From assembly GCA_001873185.1 (NCBI GenBank), contig MNYQ01000138.1:1-48618 (forward strand): a DNA stretch of 48,618 nucleotides, read 5' to 3'. Both the position numbers and the translations under genes were made by a program. Positions within the stretch are counted from its first letter, which is position 1. Every line of letters begins with the position of its first letter. Positions 26,809 to 38,032 of this stretch are shown piece after piece. The stretch comes from Ignavibacteria bacterium CG2_30_36_16. Lineage in GTDB: Bacteria; Bacteroidota; Ignavibacteria; Ignavibacteriales; Ignavibacteriaceae. Under the pieces are notes generated by a model that saw nothing but the letters and a program-made list of their open reading frames with translations, was not told where the DNA came from and made no database searches.

Positions 26809-26916
26809 TTATTTGTTTCGTCTAATTTTATAAACTATATAAGAGCCGCCAATTACCAGCAGCAGCGAACCAAGCGTAATTACAACAGCTGTAATTAACA
26901 CAGATGATAGATCCAT
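26809..26916 (-). CDS. 35-aa single-TM small membrane protein (not in supplied ORF track)
   Basis: MDLSSVLITAVVITLGSLLLVIGGSYIVYKIRRNK; 'AGGAGGG' Shine-Dalgarno 6 nt before ATG; promoter candidate about 80 nt upstream. Confidence 0.72.
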   Translation of the reverse strand: MDLSSVLITAVVITLGSLLLVIGGSYIVYKIRRNK

Positions 26917-26994
26917 CGGTAGCCCTCCTAAGGATGAATGATTTAATTATTTAATAAGAAATGAAATGTTTCTAAGCAACACGATTTTCTGATG

Positions 26995-27025
26995 CAAATG
27001 TATGAAAATAATCTTTGATTACAAA
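26995..27025 (-). promoter_or_regulatory. Bacteroidetes-type promoter candidate (TTTG-N19-TAnnTTTG)
   Basis: Minus strand TTTG-TAATCAAAGATTATTTTCA(19 nt)-TACATTTG. Confidence 0.5.
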
Positions 27026-27204
27026 AAGTTGTACCGGATTAAATTTATAGAATCAGCAAATAGTGATATAGATCATTGTTAGATGACAACAAAGCATAAA
27101 TAAGTCACAAAATCTTGAAGTTAGAAAATAACTGATAGAAGAAATCACGCTCTAAAATTCGCCTGATCAACTAATTATTTCTGACTTTATAATCTACCCA
27201 ACTT

Positions 27205-28593
27205 CTACAAATTAAAATACATTTTGTACTCAAAAGGATGGGGCATTGTACCAATCGAATTTACTTCGTCGTGTTTTATTTTTGCCCATTGATCGAGTAA
27301 GTCCTGTGTAAATATATTACCGCGGAACAAAAATTCATTGTCCCGAGAAAGTGCATCCAAAGCTTCCGTTAAATTACGCGGTAAAAATTTTATTCTGTCA
27401 GCCAAATTGTCTTCCAAAAAGTTTTTATCGTAAGGACCAAAACCCTCCTTTACAGGGTCAATTTTATTAACAACTCCGTCAATTCCTGCAAGCAGCATCG
27501 CCACCATACACAGATATGGATTTGAAGTAGCATCAGGCGGGCGATATTCGAAACGTGTTTCATCAGGGTTAGAAACATATTTGGGAATTCTAATTGCGCT
27601 TGCTCGATTTCCCTGCCCGTAAGTTAAAGCAACCGGAGCCTCAAAACCCGGTACGAGGCGTTTGTAACTGTTTGTGCTCGGATTGGTAAATGCAGAAAGC
27701 GCCCGCGCATGTTTTAACATACCGCCAATAAAAAACCGCCCAAGCTCGTTTATGTTTCCGTAATCTCCCTTTTTATAGAAAGCGTTTTTTCCATTTTTTG
27801 TTAGATATAAATGAAGATGCATTCCATTGCCAGCCTGCTGATACATCGGCTTAGGCATGAATGTTATAAATAAATCTTTTTGACGCGCAAAATTGAAAAG
27901 AACATATTTTGTAGAAACAATATTGTCAGCAGTAGTAAGCAAATCTTCAAAATAATTTTCAATTTCCTGCTGTCCCCTTTCGCCTACTTCGTGGTGATGA
28001 TATTTAACTCTGATTTTATATTTCTGTAAAATTTTGCACGCTTCATCTCTAAAGTCATCATACACATCAAAAGGATTTGCAGCGTGGTAAGCCTTTTTAT
28101 AAAACTCTTCGGCGTGTTCAACTTTATAATATGAGGTAGCCGTGCGGGTGTCGTACTCTACATTTGAAAAAATGTAAAACTCAAATTCGGGACCCCATAA
28201 AGATTTATCGGCGCCTGTAATTTCTTTGAGAAGTTTTTCTGCTTTCTTTGCAAGATATCTTCCATCCTGCGGGAAGGGGGAATGCGTTTCATCGGTTAGA
28301 TGAATGTCTGAATAAAAACTTAATGTTGGAGCCGTTCTAAATGGATCAATAACAGCGGTGTTTAAGTCGGGGATTAAAACCATATCACTGTTTTCAACCT
28401 TCCGAAAACCGTAGCTCGAACCGTCGAAACCAACGCCTTCCTTCATCAATTTGTCGAGAATGTTTTGATAATAAGGAAGAGTTATATGATGAAGTCGTCC
28501 GCTTAAGTCAATAGCTTTTAAATCAATGAATTCAACCTTGTTGTCGTTTATTAATTTATTGCACTTCTGAAATTGTTTTGTATTCGATGGCAT
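27205..28593 (-). CDS. glnA: Glutamine synthetase (type I family)
   Basis: '[25 protein letters not shown]', '[10 protein letters not shown]', '[14 protein letters not shown]', 'NGMHLHLYL', '[37 protein letters not shown]'-type motifs, '[14 protein letters not shown]'. Confidence 0.94.
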   Translation of the reverse strand: [462 protein letters not shown]

Positions 28594-28649
28594 TTGTAAA
28601 CCGAATTTTTGTTAGTGTAAAAGATGCAAATATTTTTATTTATAGAATA

Positions 28650-28676
28650 AAAAGGGCTGCCACAAGACCGCCCCAT
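28650..28676 (-). terminator. Possible terminator downstream of enolase
   Basis: Minus-strand GGGGCGGTCTTGTGGCAGCCCTTTTTATT: GC-rich imperfect stem-loop followed by a T run. Confidence 0.5.
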
Positions 28677-28692
28677 AAAAATATTTTTTCAA

Positions 28693-30033
<1,341 letters not shown>

Positions 30034-30102
30034 TTATTTTTTGTAGTTATAAATTTAAGTAAAAAAGGGGAATTATTTACATGCAATTTCTCTTTTATTG
30101 CC

Positions 30103-30658
30103 GTCCGCTTCAGCTAACGGACAGAGAATAAAACTGAAATTTGCTTTAGCACATTCGAGGAGTATAAAGCGCAGCCCTCGAACCGGGAAGGGTAGAAACC
30201 GGGTTTTACCGGTTCAAAAATTCAAATGAGATTATTGCGGTTAGAATTTATTGAAAGAAAAATAATGACTGTAATTTGTGCCACCGTGCACCTCGTTTTA
30301 CAAAATTAATTTTTGAAAATAAATTTATTGTTTTTAAAATCCACCACATTTTAAATTTAGGGCGTTTCTCAAAAATTGAAACGCCCGCCAAAGTATTTAG
30401 CCCTGTACAGTAGGACAAGGGCGCAGTTCCCGCTTGCGGGACTTTTTCCCTTGAACCCTCGTCACCCGCCAATTAGCGGGTTCCATCATTCGGCTTTCCT
30501 GAATAAATAGACTTACAGTAAAGCCATTGAACTTTATAGAATGTGCTTTCTTGCAAAGCGAGGGCTTCCCAAGTTCCTGATCCCGACCTTTGTCGGGAGG
30601 ACTTTGCAGGTTCGCAATTCCTGCCTTACCCAATTAGAATAGTCCAAGCTTTGCTTGG
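30103..30658. repeat. Cluster of short perfect stem-loops
   Basis: Hairpins at 30103-30122 (GTCCG/CGGAC), 30197-30214 (AACCGG/CCGGTT), 30360-30386 (GGGCGTTTC/GAAACGCCC), 30400-30422 (GCCCT/AGGGC), 30428-30441 (TCCCGC/GCGGGA), 30464-30481 (ACCCGC/GCGGGT), 30581-30598 (TCCCGAC/GTCGGGA), 30644-30658 (CCAAGC/GCTTGG). Confidence 0.7.
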
Positions 30659-30661
30659 CGC

Positions 30662-33019
30662 TCACTTGATCAGAATCATTTTCTTTATTGAAGAAAATTT
30701 TTCGGTGGTTAATTTGTAGAAATAAACACCACTGGGCAGTCCGCCGCCGGAGTTTACATTAAACTTTAACTCGAAAACACCAGCAGGTTTAATTTCGTTA
30801 ACAAGTGTTTTGATTTCACTTCCTGATATATCAAATAATTTGACTGTTACATGAGTTTTTTCGGGAACAGAATATTTAATTGTTGTTTCCGGATTAAACG
30901 GATTCGGATAATTCTGTTCGAGATTGTAAGTAAGAGTTTTTGTAAGATCAACTTTTACAGCATCGTAAATTCTGTATGTGCCGTCGTAATCTATTTGCTT
31001 TAAACGATAAAACGATTCGCCGAGAAGAGGAACCTTATCTTCAAAACTATAATTGTTTATTGAAGTAGTAGTTCCGGCGCCGCTAACCGAGCCGATTGTT
31101 GACCATTGTTCTGCATTGATTGAACGTTGAACTTCGAAACCGCGGTTGTTTAATTCGGATGATGTTTGCCAGGTTATAATTACTTTATCTAATACTGCTT
31201 CAGCGTTAAAGGCTGCAAGCTCAACAGGCACTGCTGTGTAAGATGTTACTAAAAGGTTGTCAATATACCAGCCGTCTTTTTGAATTGAATTATCCGCTCT
31301 TAATAAAAATCTTAATTTCAACTGCTGTCCGTTATAATCGGAAAGGTCAATTGATTCTTTTACCCATGTTGTTTTTATGCCGTCATACAGCGGTTGACCG
31401 TTTGGTTGGAAAGAACCGGTGCCGGGATTTGTGTACATGCCTTCAAGCGGAGTCCATGTAGTTCCGTTATCTATAGAAACCTGAACCATGCCGTAGTCCC
31501 AGTCTGTTTCTATATCCCAGCGAGTATCGAAACTTAAAACTGCGCCGAGGATATTAGATAAATCGAGCATTCCGTTGTAAGTTAAAGTTGTGTTTGCACC
31601 GGCAGCATAATTACCTGATGGTGAATCGGTAGTTGAATGCGGCGGCGAAACAAATTGAGCCGTTGTAGTTCCCCATGTACTCGTAACAATCCACATGCTC
31701 ATGTTGTTCAAACTGTCCGAAAGAACATAGGTCTCGGGAGCGATAAAAAATCTATAAAATGTTGCGGGCGGCGTACTGCCGGGAGGATTAAATCCGCCGC
31801 CGCCTTTTGGCAGTGTCGCTACTATTGAACCATCGGCATCCTGCGCTGCAATGTAATATTCTATTGCGCTTCCTATTGATTGCCCCGGGATTGTGAATGT
31901 ATAACTTTGACTTTCTTTTATCGAAGGAACACCGGTTACATTAAAAAATTGAGAATAACCGCTTCCGGAATTTACACGGTAATATAAGCGCGGGGCGGCA
32001 TTGCCGGTACCGATGGTTAACCCTGTTGCAACAAAAGCGGTAAGCTGTATATCACCTGTATGATTAATTGAAGCAGCCGGTGTGTGCTGAATAGTCATGT
32101 TTAAGTTCATTGCAAAAGAAGCAAGCGTAGCAACCGAAGCTTTAACACATCTACCGAAATAAGGAATATTTATATGCGTCCAGAGATCATTTACTGTGTG
32201 ATAATAACTGTTAAAATCACTAAGATCATCTTCAATAAGAAGAATTGCGCTGTAGCCGGCGTTCCAGAAAGAAGCATGATCGCTTGCAGTAATTCCGGGA
32301 TCTTTAATTACCGTTGTTAAGCCGATACTGTACGTTTGATTCAATTCAATCATCTTATTAGAAATATCGTAAGACGTGCCGAGATTTTTAGTGTGAACGC
32401 GAACCTTGTTGTCATTGTTGCTGTCCCATGCGATCATATCAAGGTTTATTACGCCGAGGATAGAATCGCCTGCAAGAGACGCCTGATTAGCATAATAAGC
32501 GCTGCCAACCAAACCCTGTTCTTCTTCATCCCAGAGAGCATAAACAATTGTATATGGGAAAGAATAATTTTTCAAAACACGCGCTGCTTCAATAACGGCT
32601 GCTGTGCCGCTGCCATTGTCATCTGCGCCCGGCGCTATTGCGCCGCTCGGCATATCGTCAAAATGCGCGCAGATAATATATTTTTGATTTGGAAATTCTG
32701 TACCCGTTTGAACTCCGTATACATTTTTTCCCGTAGAGCTGAATGTTTGAATGAATGTTGTTAAGCCGTAACTGTTAAGCTTTTCCTGTATGTACTGCAT
32801 AGCTTTATCGTTGCCGGCAGAATTTTTATGGCGCGATTGAATTGTGTAGGGCAAACCGCCAATCGTAGTTGGAACGGCGCCAGAAAGTTCTTTTACAAAA
32901 TAAAGAGCTGAATCTACATTAACCTGGTTGATAATATTTTGAAGCACCCCCTGAGGATAAACAGAAGATGTAAAAATATAAAGAGCCAGAAAGCCGGGGA
33001 TGAAGTATCTTTTAATCAT
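30662..33019 (-). CDS. Secreted M28 family metallopeptidase with T9SS type A sorting domain
   Basis: M28 motifs 'YIICAHFDDMPSGAIAPGADDNGSGTAAVIEAARVL', 'LWDEEEQGLVGS', 'GVINLDMIAWD', 'ASDHASFWNAGYSAILL'; C-term 'LEQNYPNPFNPETTIKYSVP...LPSGVYFYKLTTEKFSSIKKMILIK'. Start set at MIKRYFIPGF signal peptide (ORF track 33091). Confidence 0.93.
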   Translation of the reverse strand: MIKRYFIPGFLALYIFTSSVYPQGVLQNIINQVNVDSALYFVKELSGAVPTTIGGLPYTIQSRHKNSAGNDKAMQYIQEKLNSYGLTTFIQTFSSTGKNVYGVQTGTEFPNQKYIICAHFDDMPSGAIAPGADDNGSGTAAVIEAARVLKNYSFPYTIVYALWDEEEQGLVGSAYYANQASLAGDSILGVINLDMIAWDSNNDNKVRVHTKNLGTSYDISNKMIELNQTYSIGLTTVIKDPGITASDHASFWNAGYSAILLIEDDLSDFNSYYHTVNDLWTHINIPYFGRCVKASVATLASFAMNLNMTIQHTPAASINHTGDIQLTAFVATGLTIGTGNAAPRLYYRVNSGSGYSQFFNVTGVPSIKESQSYTFTIPGQSIGSAIEYYIAAQDADGSIVATLPKGGGGFNPPGSTPPATFYRFFIAPETYVLSDSLNNMSMWIVTSTWGTTTAQFVSPPHSTTDSPSGNYAAGANTTLTYNGMLDLSNILGAVLSFDTRWDIETDWDYGMVQVSIDNGTTWTPLEGMYTNPGTGSFQPNGQPLYDGIKTTWVKESIDLSDYNGQQLKLRFLLRADNSIQKDGWYIDNLLVTSYTAVPVELAAFNAEAVLDKVIITWQTSSELNNRGFEVQRSINAEQWSTIGSVSGAGTTTSINNYSFEDKVPLLGESFYRLKQIDYDGTYRIYDAVKVDLTKTLTYNLEQNYPNPFNPETTIKYSVPEKTHVTVKLFDISGSEIKTLVNEIKPAGVFELKFNVNSGGGLPSGVYFYKLTTEKFSSIKKMILIK

Positions 33020-33108
33020 GTCTGCCTTAGAAGTTTTAGATAATAATAGTTTACAAAGGCAAACATAAAAATTTTTTCGCTCCCAAAACACATGACGCTA
33101 AAATAATT

Positions 33109-34542
33109 TCAACTGCCGTAATCGTGCATGGTTTTGCGCGACAAATCCGCAAGGGCGAGTTTGTAATCTATTAAAGCATTAAGACTATTTGTTTTTGCGT
33201 TTGTTAAACGTAGCTGCATCTGCGACAAATCGAAACTTGTTATAGTGCCGGCTTCAAAACGCGCCAGGCTTATCTCATAACTTTTCTTTGCAAGTTCCAC
33301 GCTTTTGCTTAAAACTTCTACACGGGCTTTAGCCGATTCTATTTTATTTACAACAGCTATTATTTCTTTTTCAATCTGCTGCTTTTGATTAATATAGTTA
33401 AGCCGAGTGAGATTTAAATTAGCTTCTGCTGATTCTACTTCGCGGCTGTTTCGTCCCCAATCAAGCACCGGCACCTGCAGGGTTAGCGCAACACTTCTGT
33501 CTTCGGAAAAATCTCTGAACACTTCTCTGAAAACATTATCATTTTTATTGATGCCGTAATTTGCCGTAATCAGCGCCGATATATTGCCGCGTGAATCTAC
33601 TTCATCAACAGTTAAAGAATTTAAATTAATATCGGCTGCTGTGTTTAACAATTCTGTACGTTTGTTTAAGGCATGTTCAACAGCTTCATCCAAATTAATT
33701 GTAACCGGACTGTATTCAAGAAGTGCGGCGACATCAAATTGTTCACTCAGATCAAGTCCTATCAATAATTTAAAATTATCTTTAAGTTCTTCAAACGTTC
33801 GCTCCGCATTCAGAAGTTTATTCTTACTTTCCGCTAGATCAATTTCAAGCTGAAGCGCTTCTACTTCTGCTACAAGCCCTGCTTTGAATTTATTTTGTGC
33901 GGTGTTATAAGACGTTTGCACCTGGTTTACTTCTTCTTTAACAATTTCTACGTTTTTCTTTGCCTGGTAGAGTTGAAAGAAAGCAGCCGTTACATTATAA
34001 ATCATTTCTTTTTCAGAACGGGTATAATTCCGCTGCGACTTCTGCATGTTTACTTCCGCACGCGTTAGGTTTGCGCTTTGCGTATTAAAAGTAAAAAGCG
34101 GTTGACGCAGACGTAAACTTATGTTGGAATAATAATCAATCGGGATATCCTGCTGAGCGCTAAATTGATCGCGCCGCCACATCGAACCGACAAGCGAAAA
34201 CGTGCCGTTTGTATAAACTATCGGCTGCGTAAACATGAGGCGGCTTTCGAAAGTAGTATAGCCGATCTCAAAAAACTGTTCTGTTCCTGTTGAAGGATTA
34301 AACTGGCTTGCAAGTGTTCGCGAATAACGGGGGACGTCAAACTCCATATCAATGGAAGTTCTTAAACCGAGTTTTGCAGCCTCAAGATTTTTTTGAGAAC
34401 TGATCAGAGAATACTCTGCAGATTTTATTCCGTAACTTTCTTTGAGTGCAATTGATACTGCTTCATCAAGCGTTAAAACTCTTTGCGCAAAAGATGAAGC
34501 GCTGAAGAGTAAAGCTATTAAAACAAATTTTATAATCTTCAT
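33109..34542 (-). CDS. TolC family outer membrane efflux protein
   Basis: Signal peptide 'MKIIKFVLIALLFSASSFA', 'LTLDEAVSIALKESYGIKSAEYSL', 'VPVLDWGRNSREVESAEANLNLTRLNY'. Confidence 0.9.
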   Translation of the reverse strand: MKIIKFVLIALLFSASSFAQRVLTLDEAVSIALKESYGIKSAEYSLISSQKNLEAAKLGLRTSIDMEFDVPRYSRTLASQFNPSTGTEQFFEIGYTTFESRLMFTQPIVYTNGTFSLVGSMWRRDQFSAQQDIPIDYYSNISLRLRQPLFTFNTQSANLTRAEVNMQKSQRNYTRSEKEMIYNVTAAFFQLYQAKKNVEIVKEEVNQVQTSYNTAQNKFKAGLVAEVEALQLEIDLAESKNKLLNAERTFEELKDNFKLLIGLDLSEQFDVAALLEYSPVTINLDEAVEHALNKRTELLNTAADINLNSLTVDEVDSRGNISALITANYGINKNDNVFREVFRDFSEDRSVALTLQVPVLDWGRNSREVESAEANLNLTRLNYINQKQQIEKEIIAVVNKIESAKARVEVLSKSVELAKKSYEISLARFEAGTITSFDLSQMQLRLTNAKTNSLNALIDYKLALADLSRKTMHDYGS

Positions 34543-34575
34543 TTTCCTATGTCCGTCATCAGGATTAAAAAACAA

Positions 34576-35874
34576 TTATTCATACCGAAGAGATTCAATC
34601 GGACTTTTATCCGCCGCTTTTTTTGCCGGATAACTTCCGAATAACAATCCCGTTGCAACAGAAACAATAAAAGCAATAACAACCGCAATGGGCGATATGA
34701 TCGTCTTCCACTCGGCATAGGTTGATATAACCGATGTTAAAATAAATCCAACTACTATTCCGAGAATACCGCCGGCTATGCTTATTGTTAAAGCTTCAAA
34801 TAAAAACTGCATTAAAATATCTTTTCGCGTTGCCCCGACAGCCCGCCGCACTCCAATTTCGCGAGTTCTTTCCATAATATTTGCAAGCATTATATTCATA
34901 ATACCGATACCGCCAACCAAAAGAGAAATGCCAGCAATAGCTCCCATCACTATGTTAAATATTCTCTGTGTTTTTTGTTTTTGTTCGAGAAGTTGTTCGG
35001 GGAGTATTATTTCATAATCTTTAACATTGTAATGCCGCCGTTCCATAATCCTGCTTATAAGATGAGCCGCTTCCTTTAGCTGATCCGAATTTTTAATTTT
35101 TACTGTAAGCTGTTCAACCGAATTACGGTCAACCACTTTTGCCTGCCCCTGCCCGCCCGCCATAAAAAAAACAACTCCCGATTGTGATTCACTCTTTTCG
35201 AACTTATCCATTTTGTACATCATTGTTGTAATGGGAAGATAAACATCGTCGTCATAATTACGCAAACCGAGCCCGGAAATACCAGCCGATGAAACTTTCT
35301 TTTCACCTGCAACGCCGATAATTGTAAACCACAAATTACCAAACTTGATTTTTTTACCAAGCGGGTCTTCAAATTTAAAGAGCTTTTCCTTTATGCCGGC
35401 GCCAATTATGCAAACGTTTGAATATGCGTCGAGATGATGTTGTTTAAAAAAAGATCCGCCGGACAGTTTTGTATTAAATGTTTCCGGGTAATTGGACGAA
35501 GTGCCGACAAGCATTGCTTCCAACAAAGTTGATTTGTATTGTACCTGTGATTTGAGTTCGCGCTGCGGGGTAATAAAATCAACTAACGGATTTAACTCTT
35601 TAATAGCATTGCCATCTTTTAAGGTTAACCCTGTAGAAAAAGATGCTTTCGATTTTCCATTATTCTTCGGCGGGTCGGCTTTTTTTATTATGATGTTGTT
35701 CGTACCCATCAATTCAATCTGCTGCAATGTTTCCTGCCGCGCTCCTTCACCAATCGACATCATTGCGATAACAGCAGCTACGCCGAATATTATACCGAGC
35801 ATTGTTAATGCAGCCCGCGTTTTATTCGATTGCAGCCCTTTAATTCCTATTTTAAACGATTCAAAATTGTTCAT
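34576..35874 (-). CDS. MacB-type ABC transporter permease
   Basis: 'IKGLQSNKTRAALTMLGIIFGVAAVIAMMSIGEGARQE', 'VGGIGIMNIMLANIMERTREIGVRRAVGATRKDIL', 'ATGLLFGSYPAKKAADKSPIESLRYE'; no ATPase domain. Confidence 0.93.
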   Translation of the reverse strand: MNNFESFKIGIKGLQSNKTRAALTMLGIIFGVAAVIAMMSIGEGARQETLQQIELMGTNNIIIKKADPPKNNGKSKASFSTGLTLKDGNAIKELNPLVDFITPQRELKSQVQYKSTLLEAMLVGTSSNYPETFNTKLSGGSFFKQHHLDAYSNVCIIGAGIKEKLFKFEDPLGKKIKFGNLWFTIIGVAGEKKVSSAGISGLGLRNYDDDVYLPITTMMYKMDKFEKSESQSGVVFFMAGGQGQAKVVDRNSVEQLTVKIKNSDQLKEAAHLISRIMERRHYNVKDYEIILPEQLLEQKQKTQRIFNIVMGAIAGISLLVGGIGIMNIMLANIMERTREIGVRRAVGATRKDILMQFLFEALTISIAGGILGIVVGFILTSVISTYAEWKTIISPIAVVIAFIVSVATGLLFGSYPAKKAADKSPIESLRYE

Positions 35875-37256
35875 TACTTCACTGATGAAGGAACAGTTAC
35901 CGAATTGCTTTCACTTTTCGACTCTTCTGTTTCACCAATTATTATTGTCGGATCGCGTAAGGCAACTTTATCTCCTTCCTTTAATCCCTTTTTTATGAGA
36001 ATATAATTTTCTCCTTTTTCGCCAACTTCAACTTCCTGCTCATCAAAATCGGAACCATTCATCAGGTAAACAATTTTTTTGCCGTCCTTTTCAAATACAG
36101 ATTCCTGGGGTACGAATAAAACACCCGGTATTTCATTTATGATGATCTGGTTGCTCGTGGTCATCCCCGGTTTTAATATTTCAGACTGCTTACTTATATC
36201 AACTTCAATTTCAAAAACTTTTATGTTTGAATTTTGATCTTTAGTTTTGCCGAGAGACGCAACATTGGAAATCACTCCTTCAAATGTCGAATCCTGGAAC
36301 GCGTCTAACTTTACGCGCACCTGCAAATTTTTAGTAACGCGGCTTACATCTACTTCGTTCACATAAGTCATGCTCTGCATCTTAGAAAGATCAGGCAATG
36401 AGATCAATGTCATTCCGGGCCATGGTGCATCGCCGATAGAAATTTTTCTGCCGGTTTGCCAGTTGGTTTCATACACAACCAATCCTTCGGTAGGAGAAGT
36501 TAAAGTTAACTGCTGAAGATCCCGCTGTGAGCGTTCTAAATCTGCCCTGCGCTGCTGAACCTCAATACCAATTTTATTTAGTTCAGATTGATTTATTATA
36601 TGTTTCGATTCAAGTTCCTGCTTGGATTTGATAAAACTTAATTCATTTCGCTGATGATTAAGTTTCGCTTCCTGCTGTTTAATTTCGGCTTCAAACTTCA
36701 TCTGCTCAAGATTAAGTTTCGAAAGCTCATAAGAGAGTTCTGCACTTTTCAAATCAGATTCAAGCCGTGTTAATGATGATTTTTGTTCTGCTACCATTCT
36801 GGCTCTGTCGGAAAGCGCAATTTCTAATTTTGCTTCTGCATCTTTTAAATTTGTTATCGCTTCAGTAGGATCGAACTGTACAATAGTATCGTTTGCTTTT
36901 ACGTATGTGCCTTCGGGAACAAGCTTAACAATTTTTAAGTTGCCTCTAATTCTTGGAGTGGTGATAGAAATAGAGTTTTTTGCTCTTATCTCTCCGCTTT
37001 CAGTTATGGAGACGAGAAATTTATCTTTTTTAACTGTGTATATCGGAATATCGCTTCTGCCTACGGAGAGAGATGTTATGGTTAAAATGACAACAAGGAC
37101 AATTACTGCAAATGCAGCAAGTAGGAACTTAGATTTCTTAAGTAAAGGCGGAAGGTTAAAAAGAGCTAACTTTTCGTCTATCTTTTCTGAGGATGTTTTT
37201 ATTTTGTCAAATAATGCGGAACGATTTAATTTTATATTACTTGTTTTTTCACTCAT
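35874..37256 (-). CDS. HlyD/MacA-like periplasmic adaptor
   Basis: N-terminal TM, 'ITESGEIRAKNSISITTPRIRGNLKIVKLVPEGTYVKANDTIVQFD', coiled coil, 'TSPTEGLVVYE', 'LKPGMTTSNQIIINEIPGVLFVPQESVF'. Confidence 0.9.
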   Translation of the reverse strand: MSEKTSNIKLNRSALFDKIKTSSEKIDEKLALFNLPPLLKKSKFLLAAFAVIVLVVILTITSLSVGRSDIPIYTVKKDKFLVSITESGEIRAKNSISITTPRIRGNLKIVKLVPEGTYVKANDTIVQFDPTEAITNLKDAEAKLEIALSDRARMVAEQKSSLTRLESDLKSAELSYELSKLNLEQMKFEAEIKQQEAKLNHQRNELSFIKSKQELESKHIINQSELNKIGIEVQQRRADLERSQRDLQQLTLTSPTEGLVVYETNWQTGRKISIGDAPWPGMTLISLPDLSKMQSMTYVNEVDVSRVTKNLQVRVKLDAFQDSTFEGVISNVASLGKTKDQNSNIKVFEIEVDISKQSEILKPGMTTSNQIIINEIPGVLFVPQESVFEKDGKKIVYLMNGSDFDEQEVEVGEKGENYILIKKGLKEGDKVALRDPTIIIGETEESKSESNSVTVPSSVK

Positions 37257-37552
37257 TTCCTATCCCCGTAAGTGGGTGGATAAATATAATATTACTTGTT
37301 AAATAATATAAAGATTGAGAGATAAAAAAAATGGACTTTTTTCGACCGGCGGTTTAATGATTTGATGAACGGCAGAAAATTTCAGCAGTAAAGCTGAATT
37401 ATTTGTATTCTCCAAATGAGTGCGCCGCACATTGTTTCCCTCCGGAAGGATAGAGTTGTAAAAAAATAGTAAAATTTCCAATATGTCTTGAAAAATCATT
37501 TTCTAAGTATTAAAATAGCAGTAGTATTTTAATAAATATCCGGGAGGAAGAA

Positions 37553-38032
37553 ATGGAAACAAAGGATAAAAATATTTTTAGTGGTGTTTTGTGGTTTGCA
37601 GCCGGCGGGGTTTTCGGAGCGATTACAGCGCTTATGTTTGCACCCCAAAGCGGCAAAGATTTTAGAAAGGGTGTTAAAAAAGATATTGACTCAACCTTAA
37701 AAAAGGCAAAACATGCCGGTGAAAAATTAATAAGGAACGCGAAGGAAACATCCGATGAAATTGTTGTAAAAGCAGACCAGATAATGTCGCTTTCAAAAAA
37801 TTACGCTTCGGGAAATTACGAAGGTCCTTTTGAAAAATTAAAAGGAGAAATAAACGGACTTAAAGCTGGCATTAATGCAGCCCTGCATCGTTACCGCAAT
37901 AGCGATCTTGCAAGAAAAAGCGCTTCCGAAATTTTCGCTCAGGATTTACGCGACCTTGAAGCAATGATGGAGTTTGACCAAATGGAAGACGAGTCACTTC
38001 CAAAACACGAAGGGATGAGCAGAAGAAACTAA
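37553..38032 (+). CDS. YtxH domain-containing protein
   Basis: 'GVLWFAAGGVFGAITALMFAPQSGKDFRKGVKKDIDSTLKKAKHAGEK'; 'gggagg' RBS. Confidence 0.8.
   Translation: METKDKNIFSGVLWFAAGGVFGAITALMFAPQSGKDFRKGVKKDIDSTLKKAKHAGEKLIRNAKETSDEIVVKADQIMSLSKNYASGNYEGPFEKLKGEINGLKAGINAALHRYRNSDLARKSASEIFAQDLRDLEAMMEFDQMEDESLPKHEGMSRRN

Noticed and set aside
30181-30482. Possible tRNA or group II intron remnant (GGTTCAA and GGGTTCAAGGG-like strings)
   Set aside because: No full cloverleaf or domain V could be built around these strings.
30397-30633. 78-aa and 74-aa minus-strand ORFs in the hairpin field (30248-30633)
   Set aside because: Composed of palindromic hairpin sequence; no plausible domain or RBS, so probably spurious.
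37299-37499. 66-aa minus-strand ORF upstream of the HlyD-like gene
   Set aside because: No recognisable domain, no good RBS, AT-rich intergenic composition.
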